Positions 1 to 13,393 of a DNA stretch of 64,000 bases are shown in pieces. The first letter of the stretch is position 1, and every line of letters starts with the position of its first letter. The notes under the pieces were generated by a model that worked only from the letters and a program-made list of their open reading frames with translations, made no database searches and had not been told where the DNA came from. The position numbers and the translations under genes were made by a program. This DNA is from Epiperipatus broadwayi (taxonomy: Eukaryota; Onychophora; Udeonychophora; Euonychophora; Peripatidae), in the NCBI GenBank assembly GCA_028023455.1, contig JAQFVV010006310.1, forward strand, positions 1,862,001 through 1,926,000. Reading direction: 5' to 3'.

Positions 1-1230
1 TGCTTACAAGAGTATATTAAAATCTTTGTGCACTTATAAACAGTGCATGACTGGAAGTTTATTGCCTTCTTTATGATTACAATTATTTCAGTGCATAATA
101 ATAATAGATTTATATTTACTAAAAATAAATAAGTAAATAAACTATCTATAAATTTATGATTTTTAATTTCAAGATTTTAATAAAAGCTGCAATCATGAAA
201 ATCCAATGATTATTTTTGAGTATGATGTTAAGTTTATTCAGTGAACATATTCAGAAAGTTAAAACTATTCATAGATATTTGGAAATGATAGCAGTGATAA
301 AAACATATGATTTAATATCTTCACTATCATCTTATTACTCAATTTTAATACAGTAACTAAGATCTTACAATGCTATAAAATATAAAATATTTACAGTTAG
401 AAGATTTAGGTGAATATTAAAAAAAAAGACAGGAATTGTACTATTGTAAAATTAGAAGAATAAAAATTAACATTATCTTAAATTAAATATTGCAGATTTT
501 TATCACTTTCTGGCCTAATCAATAACTCATATCTTTATTTGTTTCTAAATTGTCTTTTATGCCCAATTTTGAGCTAAATAATTATAATTTATGAAGGGCT
601 TATGTTGTATTAAATCTATTGATTGGATTTGTTTAAATTTATATTCTGAAAATACTCCGAAGTTTTGAAGCCAAGCTAACTTTTTACTCAGCTATTTAAT
701 TTTAAAATTAATCCAGTAATTAAATTTTTTAACGATTTTAATTATAAATTGAATGTGTGTACTCTGGATCTTTTAATAGAGGGTGAAAGCTGTCAGCATT
801 GCTATTTCATATGCTTTAAATAAATCAATTCCTACTTGACTGATCAAAAGTGAAAATGAAGTTATGCAATATTATTCAGCAACATGTTTTTTTTTTAACT
901 CAACTTTAGTTGTAAAGAATAAATAGATTAAAAACCAAGTGCAGTGAAAAGTTATCCTTCTACAAAAAACACTGAAAGAGCATAATAGATTAATATAAGT
1001 TTAAGGTTTTTTATTCTTTAGCTAACAATAACAATAGCTATATAATAATTTATTGATTAATAATTGAATGGCTAATTGACTTGACTATAGACCTGCTATC
1101 TGAAAAAAAATCTTAAGCTCATTAAATTTTTTTTTCCAGTAACCAGAAAATTGTCCATATTTCACCTGATAAATGTTCTATCTGCTATGAAACCTTTCTA
1201 GTTTATATACATATATATTTTGAGTCTGAT
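1..1230. other. AT-rich DNA, no gene seen
   Basis: No open frame, RNA gene or recognised repeat. A chance CTGATAA...GAAAC arrangement near 1165-1195 was checked and rejected as a hammerhead. Confidence 0.6.
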
Positions 1231-1312
1231 TTGTGAATTATTATTATTTGTGTATTTCCCCTAAACTGATATTATATTCTCAGCATTACACATTTAATAA
1301 CTATTATTTATT

Positions 1313-1429
1313 TACAGGCTTATTAAAATTAATATATATATATATGTGCATATACATTAAAACATATGTATATACAGGCTTATTAAAATTAATATATATA
1401 TATATGTGCATATACATTAAAACATATGT
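1313..1429. repeat. 60-bp tandem duplication, two copies
   Basis: A 60-bp unit beginning TACAGGCTTATTAAAATTAA occurs at 1313-1372 and again, without a visible mismatch, at 1373-1429 (second copy slightly short). The unit contains a short (AT)n core. The identity of the copies suggests a recent local duplication. The small open frame across it is a by-product of the repeat and shows the same peptide twice. Confidence 0.9.
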
Positions 1430-3000
1430 GGCAATAGCTACTGGTTATTATTATGTAAATCACATCATTCAATGATTAAATAAACCAGTAGAACATCAGC
1501 AATATATGTCATGGGAACATTCAGTTAGATGATAAATAAAATGTTACCATGATAAAAGATTGCTAATATTCTATTGGTTGTCTGTGGATTACACTTACTA
1601 TATAATGAGCATTTCCTTGACAACAGAATATTATTATTCTAGTGGTTTATTTAAGCATTGACTGAGATGTATTTGAACCAAATGTGCTAATGCTAAACTG
1701 AGAAATTAACAAACAAATAATGATCTAATCAATAAATTGTAAATGCTACTTAATATTATTAATTTGTATGCATATAAAATACAGCCCTTTATTCAATAAA
1801 CAATGATGATTCATCTTCAGCTTTTCTTCATTTTCTTGTGACTATCTATAATGCTATTTGACTTTTTGCATTTATTTGATGGTAAAAATTAGAACTAAAA
1901 ATACATTGATTTATTAGTTTTTTAAAAAAATCTGAAGATGTCAGAATTGTATAGAAAATTTATTACCTATGAATCAACAATGTCACTGATTGATAGACTT
2001 TTTATTCTCAAACTTTAAGAATGCTTGCAAAAGTACTTATAAGTGCTCTTCTTTTATATTACTTTGGCAAAAAAATTTATAGATGTTCCATAATTTATTT
2101 AAATATATATTTTTTTCAAAATATTTGTATAGTATTTATTTGAAAAATAAAATATTCATGATTACACTTAGATTTTATTCAAAAAAGTTGTTTTAAGAAG
2201 AGAAGCCAAGAAAAATATTGTATTGCTGAAAAACAAAATTACAATGAGCACAACCATCTCAAACATTGTAGTATGCATTTTTATAATTTTTAAATAATTA
2301 TATTTGCAATTTTAAATGTTAGAATAGAATTTTATTGCTTTATGATGACTCAACATTAATTCATTCAGATATTAGACATCAAATAACAAATATTTCATTT
2401 ATTCATTTTTTAATAGGCAAAGTGATAATTGCCCAACTAAAAAAAATATTTTTCTAATTATTTATTTCAATGTTTACTTCACCCTTCCCATGTACAAAAT
2501 TGAAATATTATTTTTAAAGATTTTTTTTTATGAACTTTTTTGTAAACTTATATTTCTAATAAATCAAATTTAATTTATTGATATAAAATATGAAATAATG
2601 GTTTAAAAATAAATAAAATTTGGAAATATAACCCAAACAATTACTAAGAAATGACACAACAAATGTTAATATATTAAAGAGTTAAACTTCATTTATATAC
2701 AAATAAAAAAATAAATTAATCTTTGTTTTCTAAATTCAAATGTAAATCATAGATTAAATAATAACTGTAAGAACAAAACTTAAATAAACAAGTATTCTTT
2801 CAGCTCCATTAGAATGTCAATATTTAAATTTTTAGAATAGATATAAACTTGCAATTATTGTAATAGACTTGCAAACAAACAACCATACTTAATTTATATG
2901 AAAAGTAAATGTGCTAATATTAAAATAACATCTATATAAATATTAAAATTATTCAGCCAATAAACTCACAATGCCATCTAATATTAAAACCCATTTACAC
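1430..3000. other. AT-rich DNA, no gene seen
   Basis: Long A/T runs with no recognised coding or repeat structure. Confidence 0.55.
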
Positions 3001-4243
3001 ATTTACAAACTGCAACAAAGATAGCTGGTACAAAAAAGAAGCAATTGACCGGTAAAATTTCTACTGAGACAAGACAATTTATGAAGAAAAGAAAGAATAT
3101 GAAACTATATAAAATGATGCATTAAGAAGGACTGAATATCTCAAATTTTGTAAAATGGTATAAAAAAGAGTTGATAGCAATATAACAAAGTATAAATGTA
3201 AACTAGTAAGGAAAATTATAGAAGAGAATAAAAGTCTCAAGAGTGTAAAACAACATTTTGGTATTGGTAGGAAACTTATTCCTGCAATAAGAAAAAAGGA
3301 TGGAACTATTACTAAAATGAGAGAAGACATCATGAAATCTGTAGAAGAGTTTTATCAAGAATTATATAACAATAAAGAACAAGAAAAATACTCCTACAAG
3401 TACTATATCTTCTGAATGACCAGGATTTAAATGAAGAAGTGAGATATGCAATTAAATTTATGAAAAAGAGAAATTCTCCAGGCAATGATGGAAATATAAT
3501 CTATATCTTAAAAAAATCAGGTGAAGAAATATAATTTTTTTTGGAAAAGTCATATACCAAATGTCTAAATAATAAAGATTTACCAGATAATTGGAAGAGT
3601 GCAGTATTAATATTTTAAAAAGGTGATAAAGAAGATATCAGAAATTTCCGACTTACAAAATGTTTACCCAAAATAATTACAGCTCATTCACAACAAACTT
3701 TGGATTTTAGCCAACAAAAAGAACAAGCTAGATTTAAAGGTGGTTTTAGTACAGTGGATCATATCCAAGTATTGAGAAAAATTGTAGAAAGACCAATGAA
3801 TATGAGTTGCCATTATACTTTGTAATTATAAATTATGAACAAGCATTTGATTGTATAAGCATTTCTTCAGTAATTAAAGCATTGGATCATCAAAGTGCAG
3901 ACCCAAGATATACTGTCATATTCTAAAGAATATTTATAAAAATGTAATAGCAACAATTTGATTGCATAATGATACCAAAAAGATTAACATTGAAAAGGAT
4001 GTATGACACAGTGACTATAACTCCAAAACTTTTTATTGCAAAAAGTATTTTGTGGATTAAAATGGAAAATTAAGGGAGTAAAATTAAATAGAGATTATTT
4101 AAGTCATCTATATTTTGTGGAGGATATAGTTGTTTTTGAAAATAATGCCTTGGAGCTTCAGGAAATGTTGCAAGAGTTATTAGTTTAAAGTAAGAAAGTA
4201 GGATTAAAGGTAAATGTTAAAAGACTAAAGTAATGTTCAATGG

Positions 4244-4727
4244 TTAGATGTGATATGTTGGACTATTTCCATCATTTATAAGTAAATGTTGAATGTATAG
4301 AATATTTTAAACTTTATTTAAACTTTTCAAATACAAACAACTTGTTAGTAATAACACACAAGTAGACAATACAGGTTAGTAATTACATAATGTTTCGAGT
4401 ATTATTATTCTCCACTCTCCTTCAGGTGTTGCTGGCCTATATGCACAGTGAGAATATTCACTTAGAAGTTGAACTCGCACCTTTAGATTCTTGATTATTG
4501 AATTTAAGGCAAACACTCTACCAACTGAGTTATACTACTCTAAACATTGTGTAATTACTAAACCTGTATTGTCTATTTGTGTGTTATTACTAATAAGTTG
4601 TTTGTATTTGGAAAGTTTAAATAAAGTTTAAAATATTCTATACATTCAACATTCACTCATAAATGATGGAAATAGTCCAATATATCACATCTTATAATAT
4701 ACCATCATTACAATTTTTTTTTTTTTT
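4244..4727. mobile_element. Foldback insertion with tRNA-like core
   Basis: This 484-bp insertion sits in the LINE and is flanked by the direct repeat ATGTTCAATGG at 4233-4243 and 4728-4738. Its arms (about 4244-4395 and 4545-4710) are inverted copies of each other: the left begins TTAGATGTGATATGTTGGAC and the right carries the complement, followed by a 14-T run. The spacer read on the minus strand holds a tRNA-like stretch, with box A TAACTCAGTTGG near 4525 and a box B-like GAGTTCAACTTC near 4467, then the block GCCAGCAACACCTGAAGGAG. A diverged relative lies at 55.3 kb. The 11-bp duplication and poly-A/T end favour a retroposed element over a cut-and-paste transposon. Confidence 0.8.
4440..4535 (-). 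repeat. tRNA-derived (SINE-like) segment inside foldback
   Basis: On the minus strand the text runs through TAACTCAGTTGGTAGAGTG, a close match to the D-arm/box A of tRNAs, and then GAGTTCAACTTC, a box B-like motif at normal tRNA spacing. The anticodon arm is decayed, so no isotype is assigned and it is not called a functional tRNA. Confidence 0.6.
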
Positions 4728-5404
4728 ATGTTCAATGGCTTTTTCAAAAAAAGAAAATAAAGCATGATAATGATGAGTTAGAAGAACCTTAATAACTACA
4801 AATATATTAGTCAGATTATTACTATAGATGGAAACATAATGGATAAAATTAATCATAAAATTAAATTAGGTTGGAGTGCTTTTAGTAGAAATATCATAAT
4901 ATTAAAAAGAAATATGCCTTTGTGTTTGAAAAAGGATGATTTTTAATGAATATGTTTTACCACTTCTTACTTATGGATCTGATAATTAAATGCTTAATAA
5001 AAAAGAAACACAAAAACTCCAGATCACTTAAAGAAGTATGAAGAAATGCATGTTAGAGATAATAAAAAAGATTGAAAATGAAATACATGAAAGAGAGAAC
5101 AAATAGGTGTTATTGGCATTGTTGAAAGAATTAAGAGACTGAATTGGAGTTGGGCTGGACATATTGCTAAAAGAGATGATAATAGATGGGTAGTTGAAAT
5201 ATTAAACCAGATTCCCAAGATATTGTAAAAGACCTAGAAAAAGGCCACAAATAAGATGGATGGATGAACTAAAGAAGTGTGTGACATGGAAAACAGAGGC
5301 TAGAGATTGGAGAAGATGGATTGAACTTGGAAAGACATTCATACTGAAGTGAATCAATAATGGTTGAAAATGTTGATTATGATGATATGCAAATAAATTA
5401 AACA

Positions 5405-6200
5405 AGGTCACCTTTGATTTGCTGGATAATTTAAATATTTATATAGGTTGCTTATTTCGCATTAGTACAGTTGTTTTTTTATATAAATCAGGTATGATGG
5501 TTTATTTGCAAAATTATTAAAATGATTAGAAATTATATATATATCTTATAAATTTTAAATATTGGTCAATTTGAGTTTTAATTTACTTAAAGTTTACTCT
5601 TATAATTATTCTCTAATCTATGTCTATATAAGAACTTAGACAGCAAATAAAAGATATATTCTATTTTCTATTTCCATATAGATGAAATGTAATATTAAAC
5701 AGTATTATAGATATTGTGATTGAATAATATAAACATGGTTGTTGCGTTATTTATAGACTCACACATGGATATATATATATATTATTTTTATTAATATATA
5801 GTTACATATAAGAAATATTAAAGTTTTAATGTCAAAGTGATTCTTTATTGTTAGTTCTAGTTTTAATTTTTATCATCTTCTAATATTGCTTTAAATTAAG
5901 TATTATAAGTTAGCAGTGTGTTAGGTATGTGAATTTGGATATTTCTATATATAAAAATACACACAATGCATAAAAAGTAAATACTGAAAATCAGTGAATT
6001 TTATTTGTGATTCATGCTATTTTTCTGTTTGATGCAGTGATAAAATAGAAGTCTCTGGAATTCGTCCATAGATCAAACATATTTTTGTCACTTCCAGTAC
6101 ATGAATTTCTTACAAACTTCTGAGGAATAAAAGGTTTGATTATCATTTAATGTACATACACAAGACTAAAAGAAACTAAAACTTACTTATTTATAATTTC
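5405..6200. other. AT-rich DNA, no gene seen
   Basis: No coding signal. It includes an (AT)n stretch near 5770 and ordinary A/T-rich sequence. Confidence 0.5.
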
Positions 6201-6206
6201 TTAATT

Positions 6207-6280
6207 TACATCCCCCCTATGGGCTTTAGTGCCCAGCCCCACAGGTCTTGCTCTGCTCACTGGTTCCCTTTCAACAGAAC
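6207..6280. other. Isolated GC-rich patch
   Basis: About 70 bases much richer in G+C than the surroundings, containing a short hairpin (GGGCTTTAGTGCCC) and no frame of useful length. Probably a fragment of an unrecognised repeat; no second copy was found in the window. Confidence 0.35.
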
Positions 6281-9200
6281 TTATGGAAAAAGATTTATAT
6301 CTAACACTTCTTTCCACACACAATATATATAATGTTTTTAAAATTCCAACAGTAATATATTAATCTTGGATAAAATTAGAAAAGAATGACACCAACCACA
6401 TATAAGTAGGATTTAAAATTCCCCCAATTCAACATATTCCATAAAATCATCACTTATGATTTTTGCTAAACTTTTTAAAGTAAATATATATTTCTAAGTT
6501 CTATTTCTGAAATCAGATTATTTATTGCTAAAGAAAAGAAAGATTGAAAGAATACAATGACAAAGAGTCTATTATTAATGTTTTGAAATTATTTTTTCCA
6601 AAAGATAAAAAAAAAAAAATACACTGTAAGATTCAAATTTTTAATTTTCACAACTTTCAATCTCAGTAATGAAGACTTCAGAAGAACATTTAATTAAAAA
6701 AATTTAAAACAAAACCCCCTTTAAGTTACATTTATATATTTTAACAATAAATATAAAAGTATTACATAATTAAGTTTTATGTGTCCCCCCCCCCCACATT
6801 AAATAAGTTTGCTTTAACTATTCCATAAAATTAAAATTTATTTATTTTTTCTTTAATATATATTTTAAATAATTATTAATATTTTTTTAGAATACTGTAT
6901 TTTTTACTACACATTCTCTGTTTTTGTGACATTTTAAATAACAGTTTCTTTTTTATAAGGGTAGCCAGATAGGAGAAATTTTAGTATCTTATTAAAAGGT
7001 TTATATCAGGATTTTTAGTGAACTGTGTCATTTGCTTCAATTTCCGTTTCACTTATAATTTTATATGTATGATTAGATTAATTATTAGGTAATGCTTTGT
7101 ATGGAAATTTTAAATACATGCTCACACAAAAAGTTTTTTTAAAAAAGTAAAAGTAAATAAAAGTTATATATTTATTAAAAATTCATCGAACAAACAAAAT
7201 TATAAATGAAACAATATTGATATTTCCAAAAATAAACGCATATATAATACAAATTCAAAAAAAATATTGTTATAAATAAAAGTTAAATATTATTATTTTG
7301 TTACAACTCTGTTCAATAATTAAAAGCAATCTAAATATTTTATTTTCTCATTTTTAATCCTGATAATTAAACAAATGTTATAATCCAGTAGAAAATTGCG
7401 ATGTAGTCCCGCTGAGAAGAGGAATGCATAAACAAAAAAGAAAAAAGAAAAGAAAAGGTGTAATCTATATTGTGTGTATTTTTTTAAAATTCTTTTAAAT
7501 CGTTGGTATTTACTTGTTGAATCCTATTTTGAAATTCATTGGTTGTTTAAAATTATATGAGGGAATTTCCATAAGACCTAGAATTGCTATTTTCTTTTTA
7601 AATCATAATTTTAGTTCAAATTCTAAGATATTAAGATCTTGATAAATGCATTCTCTAAGACCGATTAGGATTAGTTAATTAATACGAAAGTCCTAAGTAA
7701 AAAAAAGTAAATTGTAATCTGAAGCGATTTTTCAATGTGTAAATGACTGTTTTTACTCCACGACTGATTAGCCTATTATCTTATTGTGAGAATAGCCTAA
7801 TTTCTAAGTAGAAATCTAAGATCAGTAATAATTGTTTAAATTTGTTAGAGAGGTTTGATTGTTTTTTTTTTAACAATATAACTCTCAATGTAAAGATGAT
7901 GATAATGATAACGGAAGTATATTTAATTTTTCAGAGATGCGATTGACTTATTGTCTAGTAGAAGAATAATTTTGGATATTTATATATTTTTTGTTAGCTA
8001 TAAAATTATAAATATTGATGATTTATAAAAGAAAATGTATACAAACTACCTACTCTTAAGTCTGAATTCAAACCAGATTGAAATTAGAGAATTTTTTTTG
8101 GACAAGCTTAGAATTTATTGTTCAGGTATTCACACAAAGGCAAAACTAGCTGACCATTTGGATGTTGATAATTAAGTATAAAACTATTCTTAATTGGACA
8201 ATAGGAGAACTAATGATTAAACATTAGTTATTCATGCAAGTGGTTTTATTTAGAAAGTGAGATTAAAAGATACTAAACATTTATTACAGGTACACAGTAC
8301 AGGTGGACAATAAAGGTGACAATCATAGGCTTTACTGTCTAAACATTGCCCTATATAATTTGGTACAGATGTAAAATAGAAGATTCTGAAACTCAAGATA
8401 CATACATCACAAACTTCTGTCACTTTTAGTGCTCCAATTTCTTTTGAACTCTCAAACAATAAATCAATCAATTATTTCATTAAGATCAACTTTGTTGCTT
8501 TAGATATGCTATTAACTCAAAGATTTAAGAAAGTATTGTAGAAAATAATAATAAAAAAAGGATTGTTTTCTTTAAGGATTTATAAGTCAAGACTGCTAAA
8601 CTTTATCATCAATTTCATCCTAATAAGGTTAAAAAAGTGACAAAATATAGAAAATACATTTTATACATAAATTTGAAGATGTGTCAGTTCTAATCATTAT
8701 GTGTAATACATTTTAATTGCAATTGAAATTAGCAAACCACTCTGTTGAAGGATAATATTCTAAAATGCATGTAAATTGCAGAATATTTGACTTTTTTTTC
8801 ATGTAATATAGCAGAAATATCCCCAAATGCATTACAGCATAATAATTGGAGCTCATCTTTTAAAATTTATTTGACTGCAATTTAAGCTGCATTAACCTAT
8901 TTATAACATATTTTAATGTTGGATTTTTTAATTAAGGTTTTCATATAATGAATCCTGAATTCTATCTTGGTTAAAATACAACACTAATTATTCATACTTT
9001 AAAACTATGTTGGTCTCTATTACAGTATTAAATACATAATGTTGTTTTTATATTTGCATAGATTATTGGCAATGCTCACCTGATAAAAAGTATTTATAAA
9101 TTTTTCTATGAAATATGGCAATCCATAGTAAAAAAGGTATTATGAAGATTGATTGGAGTTGATATCTCTTCAAATTTATTTTCAAAGTGTTTTAACTGAT

Positions 9201-10846
9201 TTATTAAAACACCTTATATCATTGTTTTTTTAGATATTATATATTGAAAGTATATATCAAAAATTTAAATCACAAAGTAAGTAAATTTTATTGTTTGCTT
9301 GGATATTACATATCTAAAATATATACCAAAATATAGATTCCTAATTATATTTTTTATTTACTCATCTTGAAATTACATTCACAATGCTGATTTCTTACAC
9401 TGAATCAAAGTATTTTGACAATAACTATAATATAAACTTGACTGAATTATGCATTATAAAGTGAGCCAATATATAAAACACGAAAAATAATTTCTTATAA
9501 TATAGTGAGAGGGATTTAAAATTTGTTACATTCTTAGAGGAATGTTTATAAAAAGTGACAGATTTGGTTGGTTATAAAACTGATTTTATATTTATTAAAG
9601 GCATATTCAGATATAAATAATATATCCAAGACTTATGTCGAAGCATATTAAATATATATAACAAAATTTGTTCATCAACCACTCATAAGTATGCAAATGA
9701 ATAAATAATCACATATATTAGTATATAGAGAAAACCAGCAATCACTTTGCATCACTATATAGTATTTTATCCTGGAACTTGGATCTCATTAGGTGTTTCT
9801 TGAAATTAACATAAGCATGATGACATTTAATATTCACATTAGAAATGCGAGATTTCTATTCAAGAGAAAAAAAAAATCAAAAGTTTTTAAAATACACATA
9901 CACATTATATATATATATTAAGAGTTTGATTATTTTTTATTCTCTTGATTACAATCATACATTTCTAATATTACTGCATGCAGATAAAATACTTATAATA
10001 ATTAGCTTCATGGAATACAGTCCCTGACCTACTATTTGTAAATTCTAATGTATTTTTCAGAATTTTGATTTTTTTCTTTTTTTTACATTTGATTATTAAA
10101 TCAATTACATAGCTATATAAGTTATATAGTTATATAAGAAAAAAGTAACATATTATGCTTTATAAAAAAACACACATTTTACATTGGAGTCATGTGATAT
10201 AGTCTGAGCGTAAGTTTTACTCAACTGACCAAATTGAATTTATATATGTATTTCAACAAAGAATTGAACTAAAAATTTTTTTCCTGTTAACTTGCAATTC
10301 TAATTGCTCTTCTAATTATCCCAGTAGAATCGCTGACTTTAATATTAAATATGAATATGCCAACTTTTAAATATTCAATTGTTCTGTATATTTATAAATT
10401 TAGTTTATAATCTGACATCTATGTAAAATGTTTTGGGTATATTCCATCATTAACTACATATTTAGAAACAACTTAAGTTTAATGGATATAATATTAAATG
10501 AAATATTTTTAAAAATATTTTAATATTTATTATCTGTTCTCCTATTTTTCTGATTGATAGTGTGTTCTATCTGCATGCTCTTTGAAAGAAATATGTAGAT
10601 GATTTCAGGGACAGTTATAAAAAAAATTAAATGCTTTACTATTTGGAATTTTATAAGACAAGCACTTAAAGTGATAAATCTGTATTCCGTAATTTTGAGT
10701 TCCACAAACTTACACTATATCAAACTGTGAAGGGCAATGACAGTTATCAACCAATCTTTTCTGGTATTCTTTGAAAGCAATATAAAAATTATTTCAATGA
10801 GTTATAAAATATTTAATTGTTTGTTAGTCAGAATATTCTAAGAAAT
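6281..10846. other. AT-rich DNA, no gene seen
   Basis: It holds a C-tract after TATGTGT near 6784 and many A/T homopolymers. The small open frames near 8250-8471 and 9845-10027 look random: no family motif, A/T-driven residue use and no matching neighbour. Confidence 0.5.
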
Positions 10847-10952
10847 TTTTTTTTTCTCATGTGTCATAGCATCAGCCAGGAAGCGAACCCACTAACCCGG
10901 TACAACTGCTTATAAAGCAGCTATCACTGACCTCTTGACCACCAATGCTTGA
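10847..10952 (-). mobile_element. tRNA-derived SINE, copy 1
   Basis: On the minus strand the head reads AAGCATTGGTGGTCAAGAGG, the tRNA 5' end and box A, then a box B-like GGGTTCGCTTCC, and a tail TATGACACATG followed by poly-A (poly-T at 10847-10857). It is the same family as 17788-17886. Near-identical flanks TAAGAAATT (10839-10847) and TAAGAAGTT (10960-10968) may be a decayed target duplication. Confidence 0.8.
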
Positions 10953-11445
10953 CATGTTATAAGAAGTTCATTAGTCAGTCATGATCCACATCCCCAAATT
11001 CCAAGAGTCAATCATTCTACTGCGGCAAGAAACTAATAATAGTTATCAGACAATTTAACAGTGAGCTAGTTTTTTTAAAATTCTATTTCACATTTTCACA
11101 CTGAAGTTTATATATCTGTATTGAACTTCAGTAATCTCACTAATATTTCAACTTATACCATCACTAAATTGTATAATGAAAATAAATGTTAACACTTAAC
11201 AAAATCTCAGAACTCTACATAATAAACTTTATTTTACATTATCATTCTCCAGACCAGAAATAAAACTTATTCTTTTCTCTTTTGACATTTTAATACTCTT
11301 GGGGTAGTTTTTAAAAAGTAGGAAAGTGAACTATGAACCCAGTGCCCAAAGAAGCATGATATCTTTCCTACCATTTATCCCACTCAGATTAAACCAAGAC
11401 CTTTATTGTCTAGATAATAATATCTAGACATCAATTTACCAATGT
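10953..11445. other. AT-rich spacer, nothing recognised
   Basis: No coding or repeat structure was recognised. Confidence 0.4.
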
Positions 11446-11449
11446 CTTG

Positions 11450-11845
11450 AATGGCTTAATGCAATAGTAGAGTGGCAGATTCTGGAACCCAATAGCCATG
11501 GAATGCATTCATGATGCATCATTTACAGTTTCTCAAATATTTTATAAACTTCTGAACAGTAATCTATTCAATTATCTTTTTCACTGCATGGCTTAAAGTA
11601 GTAGTAGAGTGGCAAAACCTAAAGCTCAAAATTTATGGCTCACAGCTCAGCTCTGGTACTTTCAATACTCAATTTTCTTAAGAATTGTCAGCAATAGACC
11701 ATTTGGCTATGTTTGCTCTTTATGATTTGGAGAAATAGTAGAGTGGAAGACTCCAGAGCTTAAGATGAGTGAATCATGGGCCAGATCTGCCATTTCTGGT
11801 ACTCAAACTAATCAATTCCTGAGCAATAAACTATTCAATTAATAA
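11450..11845 (+). repeat. Tandem triplet of SINE-like family C
   Basis: Three head-to-tail units of about 125-135 bp (11450-11575, 11586-11712, 11721-11845). Each begins with a form of GCATGGCTTAATGCAATAG, contains TAGTAGAGTGG, which fits the pol III box A consensus TRGYNNARNNG, and ends near GAGCAATAAACTATTCAATT. The units are more than 20 percent different from each other by eye, so the array is old. Further copies lie at 12480, 23994, 26799, 28379, 43495, 45408, 60490, 60997, 61470 and 62640. Confidence 0.75.
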
Positions 11846-12475
11846 TAATTTACCAACCAATAACTATATGATTACCTAAGATAACTATGGATGTTTATCT
11901 TAAAAAATTTCTAAGTTTGGACTCAAAAATTCCAGATTGTAAACATAGTAAGAGATATATTAACCATTCAGGCATTTTCAGCATTACAAGCAGCTCAAGG
12001 ACATTTTTTAAAACCTCTAAAAACTATTAGAAAATGTTCTCTAAGCAATGCATATACCCTATGCAGAGAGAAAATAATGAACTCAAGAGCTAAAAAATTA
12101 TTGATACTTTCAAAATCATAAGATCTCTGATGAAATTAATTATTAGCATTTAAATGCCAATGGCCAACTGATTACATGAAAACTATTGACAAAAATAACA
12201 CTTAATATATAGAAAAGTTCCACTTTTTTTCTTTTCTAATTTCTTGCACAACAGCACCAATATCACTTTCTAAATTAATTTAAGTAAACTATATACTGAC
12301 AAACATAATTCTAACATGAATATAAAAATTCATATACTAAATTTATTATTATTGTTAGTTTTAATTACAAAATGTTCTTTAAAAGTAAACTAGTTTCAGG
12401 AAAAAAACTTATTTACTTAACTTGGAATTCATTAAATAATCAAATTGTTTACTGCTACACAAAAAAACTGGGAAG
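11846..12475. other. AT-rich DNA, nothing recognised
   Basis: No coding or repeat structure was recognised. Confidence 0.4.
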
Positions 12476-12477
12476 TC

Positions 12478-12548
12478 AAAAATGGTAGAGCTGTGCTGCA
12501 ATCCATGGACTCTAAACCGCAGGGTCTGCTATTGTATAACTGACTTTG
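12478..12548 (-). repeat. Family C fragment
   Basis: The minus strand resembles the family C core, including CAATAGCAGACC and an ATGGATTGCAGCACAGCTC segment. It is short and diverged. Confidence 0.5.
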
Positions 12549-13390
12549 TAGAACTTTATATGCATTCATTACTAATAACAGTTTTAGATTTAAAAATTTA
12601 AATTATTTTTTGATCACGACTTCATATTCCATAGATTTATCTTAAATATAGTAAAATAAATTATGATCAACTCAATTCTAGAATTACATAAAAATGATTT
12701 TTTTAAAGACAGATTATAATAAATACGTATTCTTATATTTAGCACATAGAAATTCAAAAATATTGTTTATTGAAAAGAGTTGTTGTTGCCAAATCAATGG
12801 TTGCATAACACAGTAAAATATTAGCAAAGTAATGATATAATGCTAAACTAAGGCATTATTTTATAATTACATTTTAATTAATAAGTGCGATATTGTTTGA
12901 ATGCAATTAAATTTATTTTTATTAGGCTATAAATTGTTATTTAGCCATTTTAATCCAGGATATACAGTTTAGATTCAATTTAAAATTGGTATATCAAAAA
13001 TTAAATCCAGTGATAAATATTACTCATTTGATACTTTCCAATTTTCTTGTTCATAAGTTCTGCATAAATACGATTCATAATAAAACTACTAAACTTAATA
13101 CACTCTTAGAACATATGAATAAGCACATATGCAAAAAGGGCAAATGATTCCCAAAATGCATTACTAGCAGAAACTACCTTCATCTGGAACAATTGATTAT
13201 TACTAATCATTTATATCTAGTTCAGATATAATTTTTAAACCTCAATTAAAGATTAATATACGTGGTTTTTAATTAATCATAAACACACTAATAATTAATC
13301 CAACCACATCTCCCCTTTTCCATACCTAATGTAATAGATATTTTTAAAATATTTATTCCTCCACAAATTCTTTAAACATTTTTTCATGTT
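12549..13390. other. AT-rich DNA, nothing recognised
   Basis: No coding or repeat structure was recognised. Confidence 0.4.
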
Positions 13391-13393
13391 TTC

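Larger units (their letters stand above)
3010..5400 (+). pseudogene. Degenerate LINE (non-LTR retrotransposon) ORF2, interrupted
   Basis: Broken reverse-transcriptase ORF. Conceptual translation shows, in order, a linker with FYQELYNN (near 3348), a segment like EVRYAIKFMKKRNSPGNDG (near 3437), DLPDNWKSAVL (near 3580), QQKEQARFKGGFSTVDHIQ (near 3715), a decayed palm region and a C-terminal segment RPRKRPQIRWMDELKK (near 5230) ending close to a GAT-rich 3' end. Stops and frameshifts occur throughout. The peptide order matches endonuclease/reverse-transcriptase LINEs common in invertebrates; I think RTE-like, but the clade needs a tree. Fragments of the same family lie at 52.4-53.6, 55.9-57.0 and 59.5-60.4 kb. 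A 484-bp foldback at 4244-4727 splits the ORF, and the LINE text resumes exactly at its duplicated target. Confidence 0.85.

Noticed and set aside
1165-1195. CTGATAA followed by GAAAC, hammerhead-like spacing
   Set aside because: No complementary stem II between the boxes and no stem I pairing outside them; likely chance.
4392-4425. CTGAAGG...GAGT/ACTC...GAAAC on the minus strand of the 4.2-kb foldback
   Set aside because: The core differs from CTGATGA at two bases, and no stem I partner was found for the sequence before the core, so it is not called a ribozyme.
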